Assembly: GCA_965649825.1 (NCBI GenBank)
Contig: OZ287700.1
Location: 62,001-126,000, forward strand
Length of the DNA: 64,000 bases
Source: Penicillus capitatus
Taxonomy: Eukaryota > Chlorophyta
Direction: 5' to 3'
The translations under genes and the position numbers were made by a program. This document shows, piece by piece, positions 1-11,809 of the stretch; position 1 is the stretch's first letter, and every line of letters starts with the position of its first letter. Below the pieces are notes generated by a model, which worked only from the letters and a program-made list of their open reading frames with translations, was not told where the DNA came from and made no database searches.

Positions 1-436
1 CTCTCCCCCCTGTAAAGACAACGAAACACGTTTGTCAGGTCAAGAGATAGATCTGTGTCTGCTCACTTTCTCTTCTTCTGCAACAGGCAATGCTTGTCCA
101 GACTGAGACGTTGTCTTGACATCGTCTGGGGGAACTGCAGGGCTCTCGATGGAAGAATCCTGATCGAGATCTGTTGTCATCATTCGCAGCTTTCTGCGAC
201 AACGTTGTGCTGCCATGAATCGGACAACATTTCTGATGCGATCCCATCGACTCTGGACGACGGTACCTTTACCAGATGGTTTATTCAGATGGTGTCTGCA
301 TAGACTGTCCCAGTGGCTTACGGAATTTTTCAGGGGTTTGCGTATGAGCTGAGTCTGCTGTCAGTTTCACAAAACCGTCGCTGCGATCTGAACGTGTGTT
401 CTTTTCATCAGAATGCCCGGAAACTAGGATTCGAAA
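1..436. other. window edge, no assigned gene
   Basis: Short open frames exist on both strands but none carries a recognisable domain. The stretch may be the 3' end or UTR of the kinase gene to its right, or the end of a gene cut by the window edge. I cannot separate these. Confidence 0.3.
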
Positions 437-2082
437 TCATGGCATCCAGAGTATAGACTCTGTTTTCTCACTCTGCGCAGTGGAAGCATTTTGACCATCT
501 CCCAGTCCACGGGGCTTGTGGACGAGAGAAAAAGGAGACGGTCCTTTCTCATCGGATGACGTATCTTCAGAATCGGAATTCTTATCTGGGCAAGGAAGAG
601 GCTTTGATAAATTGATCACTGACAACAAACACACAACAACTCAGCATGTGACATCAGGCACTGGGCTTGGGGCATCGTACAGTCCTCTATTTCCTGTTGG
701 TTGAATTGTGTAATGTGTGATGCCCTCTTGAACATCGATCGCCTGTCCTTCACAGAATTGGAAGACGGACGAACACCAGGCGACGGTGAATGCCCCTTTG
801 ATGAAAATAGATTGGTAGGAAGAAAACCCGACATAGACAGGAGGTTTTACCGGAACAGGTGCACTCATGAATTTGGGAACGTCCGTAGAACCCAGGCGGT
901 ACAGAAAGTTCTCCAGGATGGGGACAATGTCTTTGAATGTGGGTCTCTTTTCTGGAGTTCCTTTCCAACATTGCTTGATCAATTTGCAATAGTCTGTATA
1001 AACAGGGCATGGACCGCCCAACAGCTCATTGTTCGGTGGAATCGCCGGTCGTTCGTTTTTGAAAACGGTCCCAAAGAGAACGGCCGCTGGATTTCGGGGT
1101 CCGCCATCTGTCTCGTAAGGAAACTTCCACGTCATCAGTTCCCACAGAATTGTTCCAAAAGGATAAACATCGGAGGCCCGTGAGAATTTCATTCCTTGCA
1201 AGATTTCTGGGGCCAGCCAATGAGGATTGTTGGCGGCAATCGAATTCGTGACAACTTGTGCATCCATGAACCTATCCACACCACCCCGCCCTTGTCACAA
1301 AAGCAATCATATCTCATTCAACGACTCGGCCACCTTGCTGTGTTAAAATCGCAGATCTTGCAGTTGAGATTCTCATCCAATAGCAGATTTGGACTCTTCA
1401 AATCTCGATGAAGAACTGGGCAACAGTCTCTGTAGTGCAGGTATTGCATACCACAGGCCACATCGAATGCAATACGCAATCGTCTAACCCACGACAGTCT
1501 CTCTGCATATTCACTATCCTTCCGAGCGTTTTCTGAGAAAACAAGAAAGCACATGAGAAGACCATCTGATGGTCATTCCGTGATGTCATGTATACCAATG
1601 AAATCAAACAGCGACAGATGGGCACAGTATTCTGTGACGATTGCCGCTGGTTCGAGGCACACTCCATAGAACTGCACGATCGGTGCAAAACTGAGACTCT
1701 TCAAAATACGGACTTCCCGTTCCAAGGCGACAACCAAATCGGCAACTTGTTTCTTCTTGGCATCACTCAACTGCTCGGGTGTCTTCTCTTCGGACTCAAC
1801 GAGAAGTCCGACCCGCGACACCGAATTCTGAACGTTAAGTACTTTTACAGCGACGTCCTGATCGTAGAGGCGGCCTTTAAAGACGGTACCGAAGCTGCCA
1901 CGACCAATGCGCTTGCGGAGGACTAACTCCGACCGTTTAATGAAAACCACATCGTCCAGTGTTGGCGGCAAGAGCGTCTTAGAGATATGTTCTCCTTCAT
2001 TCATTCTTGGCGGCGAAATCGAGCTTCCGCCGACACGGTTACCCGTGCGTTTGAAGTTGCTCAAGGGAAAGGGCGGTAGCAT
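437..2082 (-). CDS. TKL-like protein kinase with DFN instead of DFG
   Basis: Predicted cytosolic protein kinase of the tyrosine-kinase-like group. Exon 1 (2082-1596) has the glycine loop GRGSFGTVFKG and the VAIK-type lysine (DVAVKVL). Exon 2 (1532-1334) has the catalytic loop HRDLKSPN followed by CDFN where DFG is expected. Exon 3 (1271 downward) has APE as LAPEIL, the DVYPFGTILWEL helix and a C-lobe ending near position 850. Introns are 1533-1595 (63 bp, GT-AG) and 1272-1333 (62 bp), and the reading frame is preserved across both. Downstream of the C-lobe the frame is uncertain: a Ser/Pro-rich tail and a small final exon ending at 437 are plausible but not proved. The start at 2082 lies only 17 nt from the ATG of the divergent DUF445 gene; a second Met at about 2004 is an alternative. 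Substrate unknown. Confidence 0.82.
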
Positions 2083-2099
2083 GAGGCCGAGTCGCCAAG

Positions 2100-3779
2100 A
2101 TGAATCACATTCTCTGCATCAGTCCGCGGCCGTGGCGTCAAAATGACCTATGCCATCACACACGAAGAGTGGCCACGTCGCATGTGCGCTTGCTTCTAGC
2201 ACTTCACAAACGAAGACATGTTCTCGCAGACTGCTGGATGAAACGGGTCAGACGGAAGAAGGTCCATGCATTGTCCTCCTGCATTGTTGTGAGAAACGAT
2301 GGTGCCGACGGCGTGATTGTAGAGCAGGATGACGATGAGAGACATGTGCCACTGTGGTTGTGTTTTGTTATTCCTCTGATAAGTGCTATCGTTGGGTATA
2401 CAACAAATGTCATTGCCCTTCGAATGTCGTTCTATCCGTTAGAATTTACTGGAGTGAAGGTAGCTTCTCGCTTCTGCAGATGAGAGTGGTTCTGGGTGGC
2501 CAGTTGCATCTTGTAGTTATGGCAACCTGCTGGTCAGCCATTTGGACTCTTTGGCTGGCAAGGGATTGTGCCGGCGAGAGCGCGGATCATGGCGTCACGT
2601 TTGACGGAGCTCTTTCTGAATCGGCTCCTGGATTTGGAAGATATGTTCTCCAGAATCGATCCAGAAGTTGTAAGAAAGCAATGTGAACCCGCCACACAAG
2701 TGCGATCTAACACACTTCACCGCAACGCCCCTTAACACATAAGATCGATGTACGACAGGTCCTGACCGATCGCATTGTCAAAGAAACAATGGACTTGTTT
2801 GCGCCTGATGTGTATGAAAATCTACACGGCCAGACGAAGAGAGAAATTCGATCAGCTGTATCCGATCAGTCGGCGGAGATGGTGTCGATGCTGATGTCGG
2901 AAACGCAGTCCAGAATTCTCGACCTCTTGAATCTCATCGCACTCATGGGTCGGCTCGCCGAAGAGAACAAGGAACTCGTCGTCCGAATGTTCCTCGAGAT
3001 CGGACAAAGGGAGTACAGATTCATCGAACAGTCAGGGTTCTGGTTCGGATTGCTCTTCGGTTGTGTGCAGGTGAGATTCCATTGCCGTGCCCGGATCAAT
3101 GTTTTGTCTGTCAGGCATCGATCTACTATTTCTATGATGCCTGGTGGATACTACCAACGGCAGGTCTCTTTGTCGGATGGTTCACGAATTACCTAGCCAT
3201 TACGCTGATTTTTCAGCCGACCGATCCAATCCATATCTGTGGCTACACCATTCAAGGTGTCTTCCTCAAAAGACAGCAGGAAGCATCGATCTCCATTGCA
3301 GACTTATCCCAGTCCAGCTTCTTGACCATCGATCACATGATGAATGAGATCGTCTTTGGTGTGTCCTCTCTTCTCGTACAATGCTAAACATACTCTCAGG
3401 TGATGGACACCATGTCTTTAATGAGATCCTACATACGATCACGAAGCGACACATCTCCAAAATGACGAGTGGAGTGGCAGGTGTCCTGTCATCCTTGATA
3501 TTCTCTTCGGAGTTTCCACAGAGACTGGAGAGCGTCATAGTATCGATCACCCAGAGTGAAATGGGCAACATCTGGCCGCTTGCTTACAATCACATCGAGG
3601 AGGCAATGAATTTGAGAGAGACGTTGCGAACACAGCTACAAGCCTTGCCGCCCAAAGAATTTGTGGGGACACTGAGACCTGTATTCCAGGAAGACGAAAT
3701 GAAACTGATCATTGTTGGAGCCCTCCTGGGAATGATTGTCGGATTTATGCAGCAATTTCTCATCTTCCACTGGATCTAA
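2100..3779 (+). CDS. DUF445 (YheB/UPF0754-like) membrane protein
   Basis: Integral membrane protein of the DUF445 family, whose function is poorly known. Exons are 2100-2459, 2517-2669, 2744-3070, 3115-3358 and 3400-3779 (introns 57, 74, 44 and 41 bp), giving 487 aa. The first hydrophobic helix reads IPLISAIVGYTTNVIALRM, the family's N-terminal signature, followed by a conserved GQPFGLFGWQGIVPARA loop that is only readable after removing the first intron. A second hydrophobic segment (ILPTAGLFVGWFTNYLAI) repeats the pattern, and a C-terminal helix (KLIIVGALLGMIVGFMQQF) ends the protein. The first 45 residues are basic and could be a targeting peptide or could be skipped by using the Met near 2235. 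It is divergent from the kinase and convergent with the ARM-repeat gene. Confidence 0.9.
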
Positions 3780-3947
3780 ATTCGCTGTACTGCACAGAGA
3801 AGGCGCGCGTCCATATCTGTATGCATGGCAGCATTTGTTATTTGAGAGAGCCAGAACATGCGCATTAACATATACGATCGATCATCTGTTTTGTAATGAC
3901 AACACTTCTTGCAGGAATGCGTGTCTTTCATGTCTCTCTGTCTCTTT

Positions 3948-5264
3948 TCACATAATGGCGCATCGAGATGTCCCCGAATCTACCAAGTCTCCCACTTTCT
4001 CTCTCACTTCTTCGTCCTGTTCTGCCAATGCCTTCAAAATCAGGAGTGCTTCGTCACTGTAGTCTTCATCCTGTTCATCCGTTTCCGCCTCTGGTTCCGC
4101 TTCTGGATTGCTTTTCTTTCCCCATCCAATGACAGACAGCAATGGCTCTATCAGTGCTGTGCCTTCGCATCCTAGCATGTTGCGATTCGGATTCAGCATG
4201 TTCTTGTTTTGCCGAATGAGATTCCACAAAACGTGAACTGCCATTCCACGATTGTCTTTATCTAGCCATCCATGCACACACTGTTTCCATAGACTGATAA
4301 TTGCAGGAAGATGCAGACCTTGTCGGACGGTATGGGCAATGGGTTTCACGGCGCCTTCCTCACAAAGAAACGCCTGCAGCATACGATGATAAATACTCCT
4401 CTACTGCTGCTGGACAGCAGCTTCTCGAGAGAAAACTCACAGCTGAGGCCGGATGTTGTTCGCAGAGAGATCCCATGAGCACCATCGCCTCTTTCTTGAA
4501 CGGACTCCCTTCTTCTTGCACAATTGCCAGAATGGGCAACATGACTTGATCCAACAGCACAACAACATCATTTCTAACCTAAGAACGGCAAGAAAACATT
4601 CCTATCAGCGATGACTGTAGGGTGGACAGAAAGAACAATTCCTCGATATCTGGAAGGAGTCCATTGAGCTGCTCCAATCTCGTATTGTTGTGATCGAGAA
4701 AATCATGTACAAGACATCGTAGGTAACATGTCTTGTTGACGTGATTGAATGAACAGCAGGAGATCAATGTCTGACTGGCTGCCTCTTTCACGCCTTCCAG
4801 TTTGGAATCCAACAGATTTGTCAGTTTCCTTCACAAGGAAGAGCAAAGAATGAGTGTCTATATCTATTGGCATGTTTGCCGTATCCACTTCACCTGATTC
4901 CTTCGACATCTGCGAGTTCATTTTGAACGGGATTGAAATTTCTTTCCATGAAACCTGTCTCCAGTCCACTCCGCTTTCGAATGGAGACACCTTCGATATT
5001 GGCACACAACGCAGCCACTGTCTCGCACACTTCTATCAATTCTGCTGCCTCTTCTGAAGAGAGAAGAGGAATCAGGGCAGGAATGATGCCAAGGGAAGCC
5101 AGTTCTATTTGCACGACGTAATGGTCGTCGGCTGGGTCTATCAGTTTCTTCAGCGCCTGACAGACCTCGACGACGCGTTTGTGCGATTCTAACAGCTCTA
5201 CGAGTTCGGCAGAATCGGAAGGCAAAGATCCATCATCGTCCTTTTCGACCGCCGCATCGGCCAT
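3948..5264 (-). CDS. Armadillo-repeat protein (SmgGDS-like) ending in a CaaX box
   Basis: Helical repeat protein. Exon 1 (5264-4894) starts with an acidic segment and then ARM-like helices (VELLESHKRVVEVCQALKKL; IPALIPLLSSEEAAELIEVC). A 65-bp intron (4829-4893) leads to exon 2; a further intron near 4570-4620 has an unsettled donor; intron 4401-4440 is 40 bp. The last exon (4400-3948) contains an ARM helix pair (GMAVHVLWNLIRQN) and an acidic linker rich in Asp/Glu. The final residues are SGTSRCAIM followed by the stop, so the protein ends in a CaaX motif with Met last, which favours farnesylation. Repeat style resembles RAP1GDS1/SmgGDS but the protein is shorter (about 400 aa), so the family assignment is tentative. 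Probably membrane-anchored after prenylation (inference). Confidence 0.75.
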
Positions 5265-5374
5265 GTCTCCTGAGCAAGGTAGATAGATCAAAAAAATCCG
5301 TTCCTTTTAATGCATAAACGTTTAGCATTTGTCATGCAACGTGAACAGGGTCAGCGAAGATTTGTTCGGCAGCA

Positions 5375-8300
5375 TTAGACTTTGGTCTTGTCGCCAATAT
5401 CAACCATGACAAGAACCTTCTCTTCCATCATGTCCTTCATCGCCCATCTGATGCCTTCCCTTCCAAAACCCGAATCCTTGACGCCTCCATAAGGCTGAGA
5501 ATCGACACGAACACTCGGCACATGGTTCAATACAACGCCACCCACATCCAGATGTTCAAACGCATAGAATGCCTTGTCCATGTCATGTGTGAAAATGCCA
5601 GTCTGCGACACAAACACGCCAAGGCTCGCATACACTCACTCCACGGTGGTGTGAAGATTCTACCTGCAAACCGAACTCTGAATCATTGACTTTGTCGACG
5701 GCATCTGCAAAGTGTGTGTAGGATTCAATGATCAAAACGGGACCGAAAGCTTCGTCTCGGTAAATTGTCGCTGTTGGTTTCACATTTTCGAGCAATGTGG
5801 CATCATAGAATGCTCCTTCGCGTTTACCTCCAATCAAAACAGCCGCACCATCGTTGACAGCTTCATTCACCCATCTCTCAATACGAATGGCTTCAGATTC
5901 CGCAATCAGTGGACCGATGAATGTGTTCTCATCCTGACAGAGATGCACGACTGAGACAAGACCCGATTGTGGAGATCGTTGTTCACCTTGGGGTCTCCTT
6001 TCTTCAATTTTGAAACGGCATCGACGAGTCGGATTTTGATTTCATTGTAGTGATCTTGACGAATGAGCAGACGCTGCACACTGATACAGGACTGACCGGT
6101 TTGGTAGAAGGCTCCATGGACGACTTTCTCGATGATTGTCTCAACTTCTCCCTCATTCTTCGTGTCTTCCACGATGCAGGCTGCATTTCCTCCAAGCTCC
6201 AGGACTACTTTCTTTTTCCCGGCCCGTGCTTTCATTGGCCAGCCCACCTACAGACACCAAACATGGATGCAGATGGTCATTAAACATGGTTTAACGATGT
6301 ACTCCAGGTGATCCTGTAAATGAGAGGAGTTTGAAGCGTGCATCCACCGTAAACAGATCTGCTCCATCACGACTGCACGGAAGAACAGAGAATGCTCCTG
6401 GTGGCAGATGAGGTGCTTTGCTTAGAATCTCTCCTGCAAATATCAAACAATGCTGAATATGGCGATCCTTTCTCTCAAAGATCTACCGATGATGAGTGCA
6501 CCAATGGGTGTTCTTGATGCCGGTTTAACCACAAAAGGACAGCCCACTGCTAATGCAGGAGCAATCTTGTGTGCTGCCAAATTCAATGGAAAATTAAAAG
6601 GCGAAATCATAGACACGGGACCGATGGGGAATCCACGGACGATTCCTTTGAAGCCGTCTGTCCTCTTGCTGATGTCTAGAGGAGAGTATTCTCCATACAT
6701 ACGTGTTGCCTCTTCTGCTGCAATGGTAAAGGTGTCGATGAGTCGACCCACCTCCCCTCTAGAATCCTTGATGGGCTTTCCTGCTTCGATGCACAGAGCC
6801 ATGGCCAATTCCTCGAATCTTTCTTTGAAATGCGTGACACAGAAATCCAGAATCTCTTTCTTCTGCCAAGAAGACAGAGCTGCCATCGCCGGAGTCGCCT
6901 TCTCAGCAGCTCCAATGGCACGATCGATATCGTCAGCATTGGCCAGTGCCACTTGATATGCCACCTCCCCTAAAATGCCAAGGATCAGAGTTTTTACCTT
7001 GGTGCAGTTCGTGCCAGTCTACCTGTATACTTATCCGTAACCTCGAGATCGTAGTTGGGTTCTTCAGGCTTGTTGGCCAGATAAAATGGATATTGCTTCA
7101 CATCCGCTGCAATTCTTTTTTCCGACCGAGCATCCATTTGCCCATTGAGTGCTGTCTCCTCCTCCTTAATGGGTCCCACTTTTTCAAAGAAAGCTTCTAG
7201 GCTGTCAAGCGTTGCGGATAGATGTGCCTTAAGAGCCGGGACATGCAGAACACTGCTGATGGAGTAATCGATAGGAACATCGATAACGTGCACGCCTGGG
7301 TTCGTAAAACAGTGCTGCAAAAAAGACGAAAACTGCTCTGACTTTTCGACGCGATATCCCTTTGCACCATATGACTCTGCGTACTTCACAAAATCGGGAT
7401 TCGTTAGATCCAGTCCAAAATCGGGGAACTCTCCACCAGTTTGCTTCCATTTGATCATTCCATACGCATTGTCGTTCAGAATCAGCACAGTGATGTGCAA
7501 ATTCAGCATGACTGCTGTTGCCAGCTCTTGAGAATTCATCATGAATCCACCATCTCCACACACAGCAACGACTGTTCTTTCTGGGTAAATCATTTTGGCC
7601 GCCATGGCACTGGGTAATCCAGCACCCATTGTAGCCAGAGCATTGTCCAAAAGCAGAGTATTCGGGTGGTAAGTTTTGAAGTTTCGAGCAAACCATACCT
7701 GCCAAAAACAGCACAGGCATTGTCAAGTGGTTACTATCTCTATCCGTATGCACCTTGTACAATCCATTATCCAAACAAACAATGCCGTCATCTGGAACCG
7801 CTCTGCGCAATGTTTCAAGCAGAAACGGCGGGCTCAGAGGACAGGTGCCCAGATTCACACCAACCTTCAGATGTTCTTCAAAGTTCTCTCGGACGTATTT
7901 GAAGTAGCGCAGATCCCACTTAAGTGTGGTAACCCCTTTCAATCCTTCTTTCAAGCGCCAGATCGTGTTTCCAATATCGCCGACCACTTCCAGGTGAGGG
8001 AAGTACACCTGATCGACCTGAGCCCCGAAGTAGTTAATATGGATCACTTTTCTTTTGTCCGTGAAGTTCATGAAGAACGGAGGTTTCTCAACAACATCAT
8101 GGCCGACCTACATCCATCCAGTTAGCATACACTACACGCCTTAAGTGTTGCAAACACCATCAGTATAAGATCTGCATGATCAATGCATGCATGAATGTAG
8201 TCGGATGTACTGATGGCTGCCGTTCCCATAAAACTGGTGTGTCGTTCATCCACCACCCCTATGTTCAGCCATCTCCCTTGCTCTTTTGTTTTGTGCTGTC

Positions 8301-9195
8301 TGTCGCTGACCTTTTCCCATTTGTGTGTTGCAGAATGGAATGCGCGTCTGATCGATGAACTGTCTCAACATGTTTGATGTAATCTTCCGATTTGCTCCTG
8401 CTGCGATGAGGAGAAGTGGATGTTTTGCTTCCTTGAGCATTTCCAGTGCTCTGGCAATCGCTTTGTCTTCGGCAATCGGACGGCGAACTTTTTCTCGTGC
8501 GTGAATGTATGATTCATCTTCGGGAACCTAAAACGAAGAAGCATTGGGTACGAGGCATGGTGTCGGAGAACTGTCACTCACCATTTCAGCTGCAATATCT
8601 TCTGGCAGTTCCAAATGTGCGGCACCTGGACGTTCTTCTTCTGCAATGCGAAAGGCTTCCCTCGTCGAAGAGGGAATCAGTCCACCATGCACAATCTACA
8701 CGAGCACGAGCAAGCAAACGCATCTCGTTGTTTGGAATGGAAAACGCATTGGCAATACCACATACCTGTTTGGCGAGTTTGGTCACAGGCCTCTGCATAT
8801 TGACCACATCCAGAATCTGAAATGACCCTTGCTTGCTTTTCAGAATAGGCTTCTGTCCTGCGAGTAGACACCATGTTAATGCAAAGAGGCGTTATCAAGT
8901 AGCTACCCGTGATCATGAGCATCGGAAAAGCACCCAACTGTGCGTAGGCGGCGGCCGTTAGGAAGTTTGTGGCTCCGGGTCCAAGAGTTGACAGACAGAC
9001 GCCTGTCTTACCAGTCAATCTGCCAACGGTGGCCGCCATGAAACCTGCTCCCTGCTCGTGACGTGTCACTACCAATTGGATCTTTGACGTCCTCAGCGAC
9101 TCGACGAAATCCAAATTCTCTTCGCCCGGCACACCAAACACATACTCAACACCTTCATTCTCCAATGCTCGAACCAAGAGATCCGACGCCTTCAT
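5375..9195 (-). CDS. Acetolactate synthase-type TPP enzyme fused to aldehyde dehydrogenase
   Basis: A single 12-exon gene encoding 1071 aa. Exons: 9195-8907, 8857-8766, 8695-8582, 8527-8311, 8258-8158, 8107-7754, 7698-7023, 6969-6487, 6433-6303, 6247-5987, 5933-5664, 5602-5375; they sum to 3216 nt. Residues 1 to about 540 are a thiamine-diphosphate enzyme of the catabolic acetolactate synthase kind: start VFGVPGEEN, activating Glu in TRHEQGAGF, and TPP/Mg motif GDGGFMMNSQELATA with LNDNAYG. After a linker of about 50 residues comes a complete class-I-like aldehyde dehydrogenase: Glu836 in VVLELGG, Cys873 in TGQSCISV, and the C-terminal GGVKDSGFGREG. The junction is intron 6970-7022 (53 bp); splicing turns DKYTG into DKYTGEVAYQVALA, the normal ALDH N-terminus. 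The TAA at about 6994 therefore lies inside an intron and does not end a gene. Likely role (inference): decarboxylate a 2-oxoacid and oxidise an aldehyde product with NAD(P). Cytosolic or organellar location is not evident. Confidence 0.93.
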
Positions 9196-9536
9196 CGACC
9201 CAAGCGATTTGAGCAGAACCGGCAGTCAATGACGTGAAAATGGCGAGAAGAGGAATCTCGCATATGATTTATACCACCGTCGGGACATGACGTCACAGAG
9301 TGGCTCATGGCACCATACGTGGCACATGCATGACACGATGTCAGTTGCACCAACGACAGAATTCTCTCCCTACTGTCCGGCATGACATATGCTCTCGTAC
9401 AGGGTTGTTATATGGAAGCCGTAAGACAGGTACAGGTACAGAAAACGTCCATAACGTTTAATGATCGGCGTCTCGACATTCAGCTCTAACGGTTCCACCG
9501 TTTCCTATCTTCTTACCATCGCACTGTGCCGTTTCC
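9196..9536. promoter_or_regulatory. divergent intergenic spacer
   Basis: This 340-bp spacer separates the start codons of the TPP-ALDH fusion (leftward) and the DHHC transferase (rightward). No coding potential or TATA box stands out, so both promoters must lie here. Confidence 0.4.
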
Positions 9537-10868
9537 ATGGATGAGCCATTACTGAGGAGAACAGACCAAACAGTAGCCCTGCAACGCGGTTTGATCTTTT
9601 CAGAACTTAAATCGCCTTTGAGTGCGTTCGTCTGGTCTGGCTCGAAAACGCAGTCACCCTCGTTCTCTTGCACTCTAGTCTTGGGATGCTTTATTCTCGG
9701 CGCAGCGGCAATGGGGTTTGGCATCAGGTGTGTACAGATGACTATTCCTAAAAAGAGTGAACAGGACACTCCAGTGTTCGAGGTCTTCCCTTCTGGTTTC
9801 AGTTCCCTATCATGATCCTGACTCTGTCTTGCGTCGTCTGTTTTGCTCTGACCATCACGATTGATCCAGGAATTATCCATCCGAATGTTATTGACGGTAT
9901 GCCTGCCCTGCCGACTGCGTCTCATACGAATGAAGGTGTCGTGTGGCATCGTGGTCTGGACAGACCCTATCATCGCGCGTTTCGATTTGGATCTCCGACC
10001 ACAGACACACACAGATGAAAACTATCGATATCGTTGTGAAAATGATCGAATTATGAGACTTCCACTAGAATGCGATGAAAATATTGAACTGCACCATTGG
10101 GAGAAATACTGTGTGACCTGTAAACTCTGGAGACCGCCGAGGGCGCATCATTGTCGCAAATGTGGTTACTGTATGGTGAGAGGCAAGTTTGTTTGTTTGA
10201 TTCTGTCAACGTCGACGACACAGAAAAAACACGCAACATGTGATCATCTTTATGTCTGATGGCGTGTGCCTGTAGGAACGCTTTGATCATCACTGTGCTG
10301 TACTGGGCACCTGCATTGCAAAAAATAACCATCGCTTCTTCTCACTCTTTCTCCTGTGCGCGCATGTCGGGTGTGCCTTGTTTGCAGCAGGTGGTATCTG
10401 GAGACTAGATCGAATGCAGTTCCCTCGGTACATACCACAGTCGATAGAGGCTTCGATAGATAACATGCGCTCTGTGGATGCAGGCAGCCAAATTCATGGA
10501 AAGATAGTGAAATGTTTCTGATTTTGGTGCTCATCGTCATCTACTCTTACATCTACCTTCTGCTTTTCTTCGGCCTGGGTCACTGTCTCTTCATCCTTCT
10601 CGGTCCATCTGTATTCTCCTGAATGCACACCACAGCTGAGGTTGAATGTATTGCAGATGTCACCACAAAAGATCTGATAGTGGATGCTCATGTCTGGCGA
10701 GACAAGCCCTGTTGTTCTCGGCGGCGCAGTCCCTATGCTTTGTTCAAGAATTTCTTGGGGGTCTGCTTTGCCCCAGTGGGAACTAGATTTATTCATCCTT
10801 TGAATGTGGACCGGGATGAATTCGGGTATCAGGGTTCTCGTAATGAAGATTTGATGTTAGGCGCTTAA
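9537..10868 (+). CDS. DHHC-type protein S-acyltransferase
   Basis: Transfers palmitate to cysteines of membrane-associated proteins; expected in Golgi or other endomembranes. Exons 9537-9731, 9803-9896, 10015-10175, 10276-10427, 10484-10578 and 10636-10868 give 309 aa. Two N-terminal membrane helices (VLGCFILGAAAMGFGI; IMILTLSCVVCFALTI) precede DPGII. The Cys-rich domain reads CVTCKLWRPPRAHHCRKCGYC then FDHHCAVLGTCI, with the catalytic DHHC Cys; a 100-bp intron falls just before it. Two more helices follow, then VTTKD, a variant of the TTxE motif, and SPYALFKNFLGVCF, the NPYD/PaCCT-like region. An apparent in-frame TGA near 10620 sits inside a 57-bp intron (10579-10635). Substrates unknown. 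Confidence 0.93.
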
Positions 10869-11809
10869 TTCAATAATGTGAAACAAAATCACTGACAATA
10901 TGCATATAATAGGCGATGTCACGTCATGCGCTTCGACAGAAGGCGGATAGGAAGGTTTTGAGGCAGAACAGACGTGACGGGTAAGGCTACGGCATGAAAA
11001 GACGGAATGGGGAACGCCGGGAATTGAACCCGGGGCCTCTTGCACCCAAAGCAAGAATCATACCTCTAGACCACGTTCCCATACGAGGTCACATTCCAGC
11101 CAAACAATGTACTCCTTGGATGTTGTAACGAGGCAGAAGGAGAGAGCAAACAGACAAGGATGATGACAAAACATGTCGCCCGAAGCTTAGCCATAACACC
11201 TTAGAGGCTCACAACTGGACAGCCGGGCCTTCGCTTTCCCCATTAGTGAATGTTGACGTGACTTTCTGAACGGCGTTCCAAGAAAAGACGTTCGAAGAAG
11301 AGAAAACGATGGTACTCTGAAAGACTTCGAAGAGCATTTGATACGGTATGCCAAATGCTGTGCTTAGAAACCAGACAAATTCGTTGACTCGAAGAATATT
11401 CTGATGCATCTTTCATCAAAGCACCCATCGCCTGTGTGGACTGCTGCCAGACAATTGGCATTCTGTTTGCTTCAAAACCTCAACAAGGTGTTGTGAAGCA
11501 CGATGCAGAAGTCGATTGTGATCTATTTCCGTTCTGATGCACAGTTTTCCCCTCAGTCTGACAAACCAGCCCGATTAGTTTCCTTTTCTTCAGAGAGATA
11601 GATCTTGCTGCATGTGCAGCTGGCAAGTGAATGTTCATTGCCATGATGCGACCTGACAAAGAGAAATGAGAGAAAGGGGATCACGCAGGATGCGGATTGG
11701 CAATGGGTGATCTCCTGATGGTTCTCCTTCTTGACCATCCATACCGCTTCGTTGACAAAATGTATCTGTGAGCCACATATGACGCTCTTCACTCAGATTT
11801 TCATTTGTT
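10869..11809. other. intergenic region containing one tRNA
   Basis: Apart from the tRNA, only short open frames appear. One leftward frame at 11409-11209 encodes a hydrophobic stretch but has no homologue I recognise. The unresolved last exon of ALADIN may extend into the right part. Confidence 0.35.
11009..11080 (-). tRNA. tRNA-Pro (anticodon UGG)
   Basis: Reading leftward, a 72-nt cloverleaf begins GGGAACG and closes with CGTTCCC plus a C discriminator. The D-loop contains GGTATGA, and the anticodon arm pairs CTTGC with GCAAG around the loop TTTGGGT, giving anticodon TGG. The T arm is CCGGG/CCCGG with loop TTCAATT. Box A (TGGTCTAGAGG) and box B (GGTTCAATTCC) are both intact. There is no intron. 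Confidence 0.96.

Noticed and set aside
6994-7650. Separate end of the TPP enzyme gene at the TAA near 6994
   Set aside because: The stop lies inside a 53-bp intron; splicing at 7022/6970 restores the exact ALDH N-terminus and keeps the whole 12-exon length a multiple of three.
10600-10625. In-frame TGA in the DHHC gene as selenocysteine or altered code
   Set aside because: A 57-bp GT-AG intron (10579-10635) removes it and restores the VTTKD and SPYALFKNF motifs; the six exons then sum to 310 codons.
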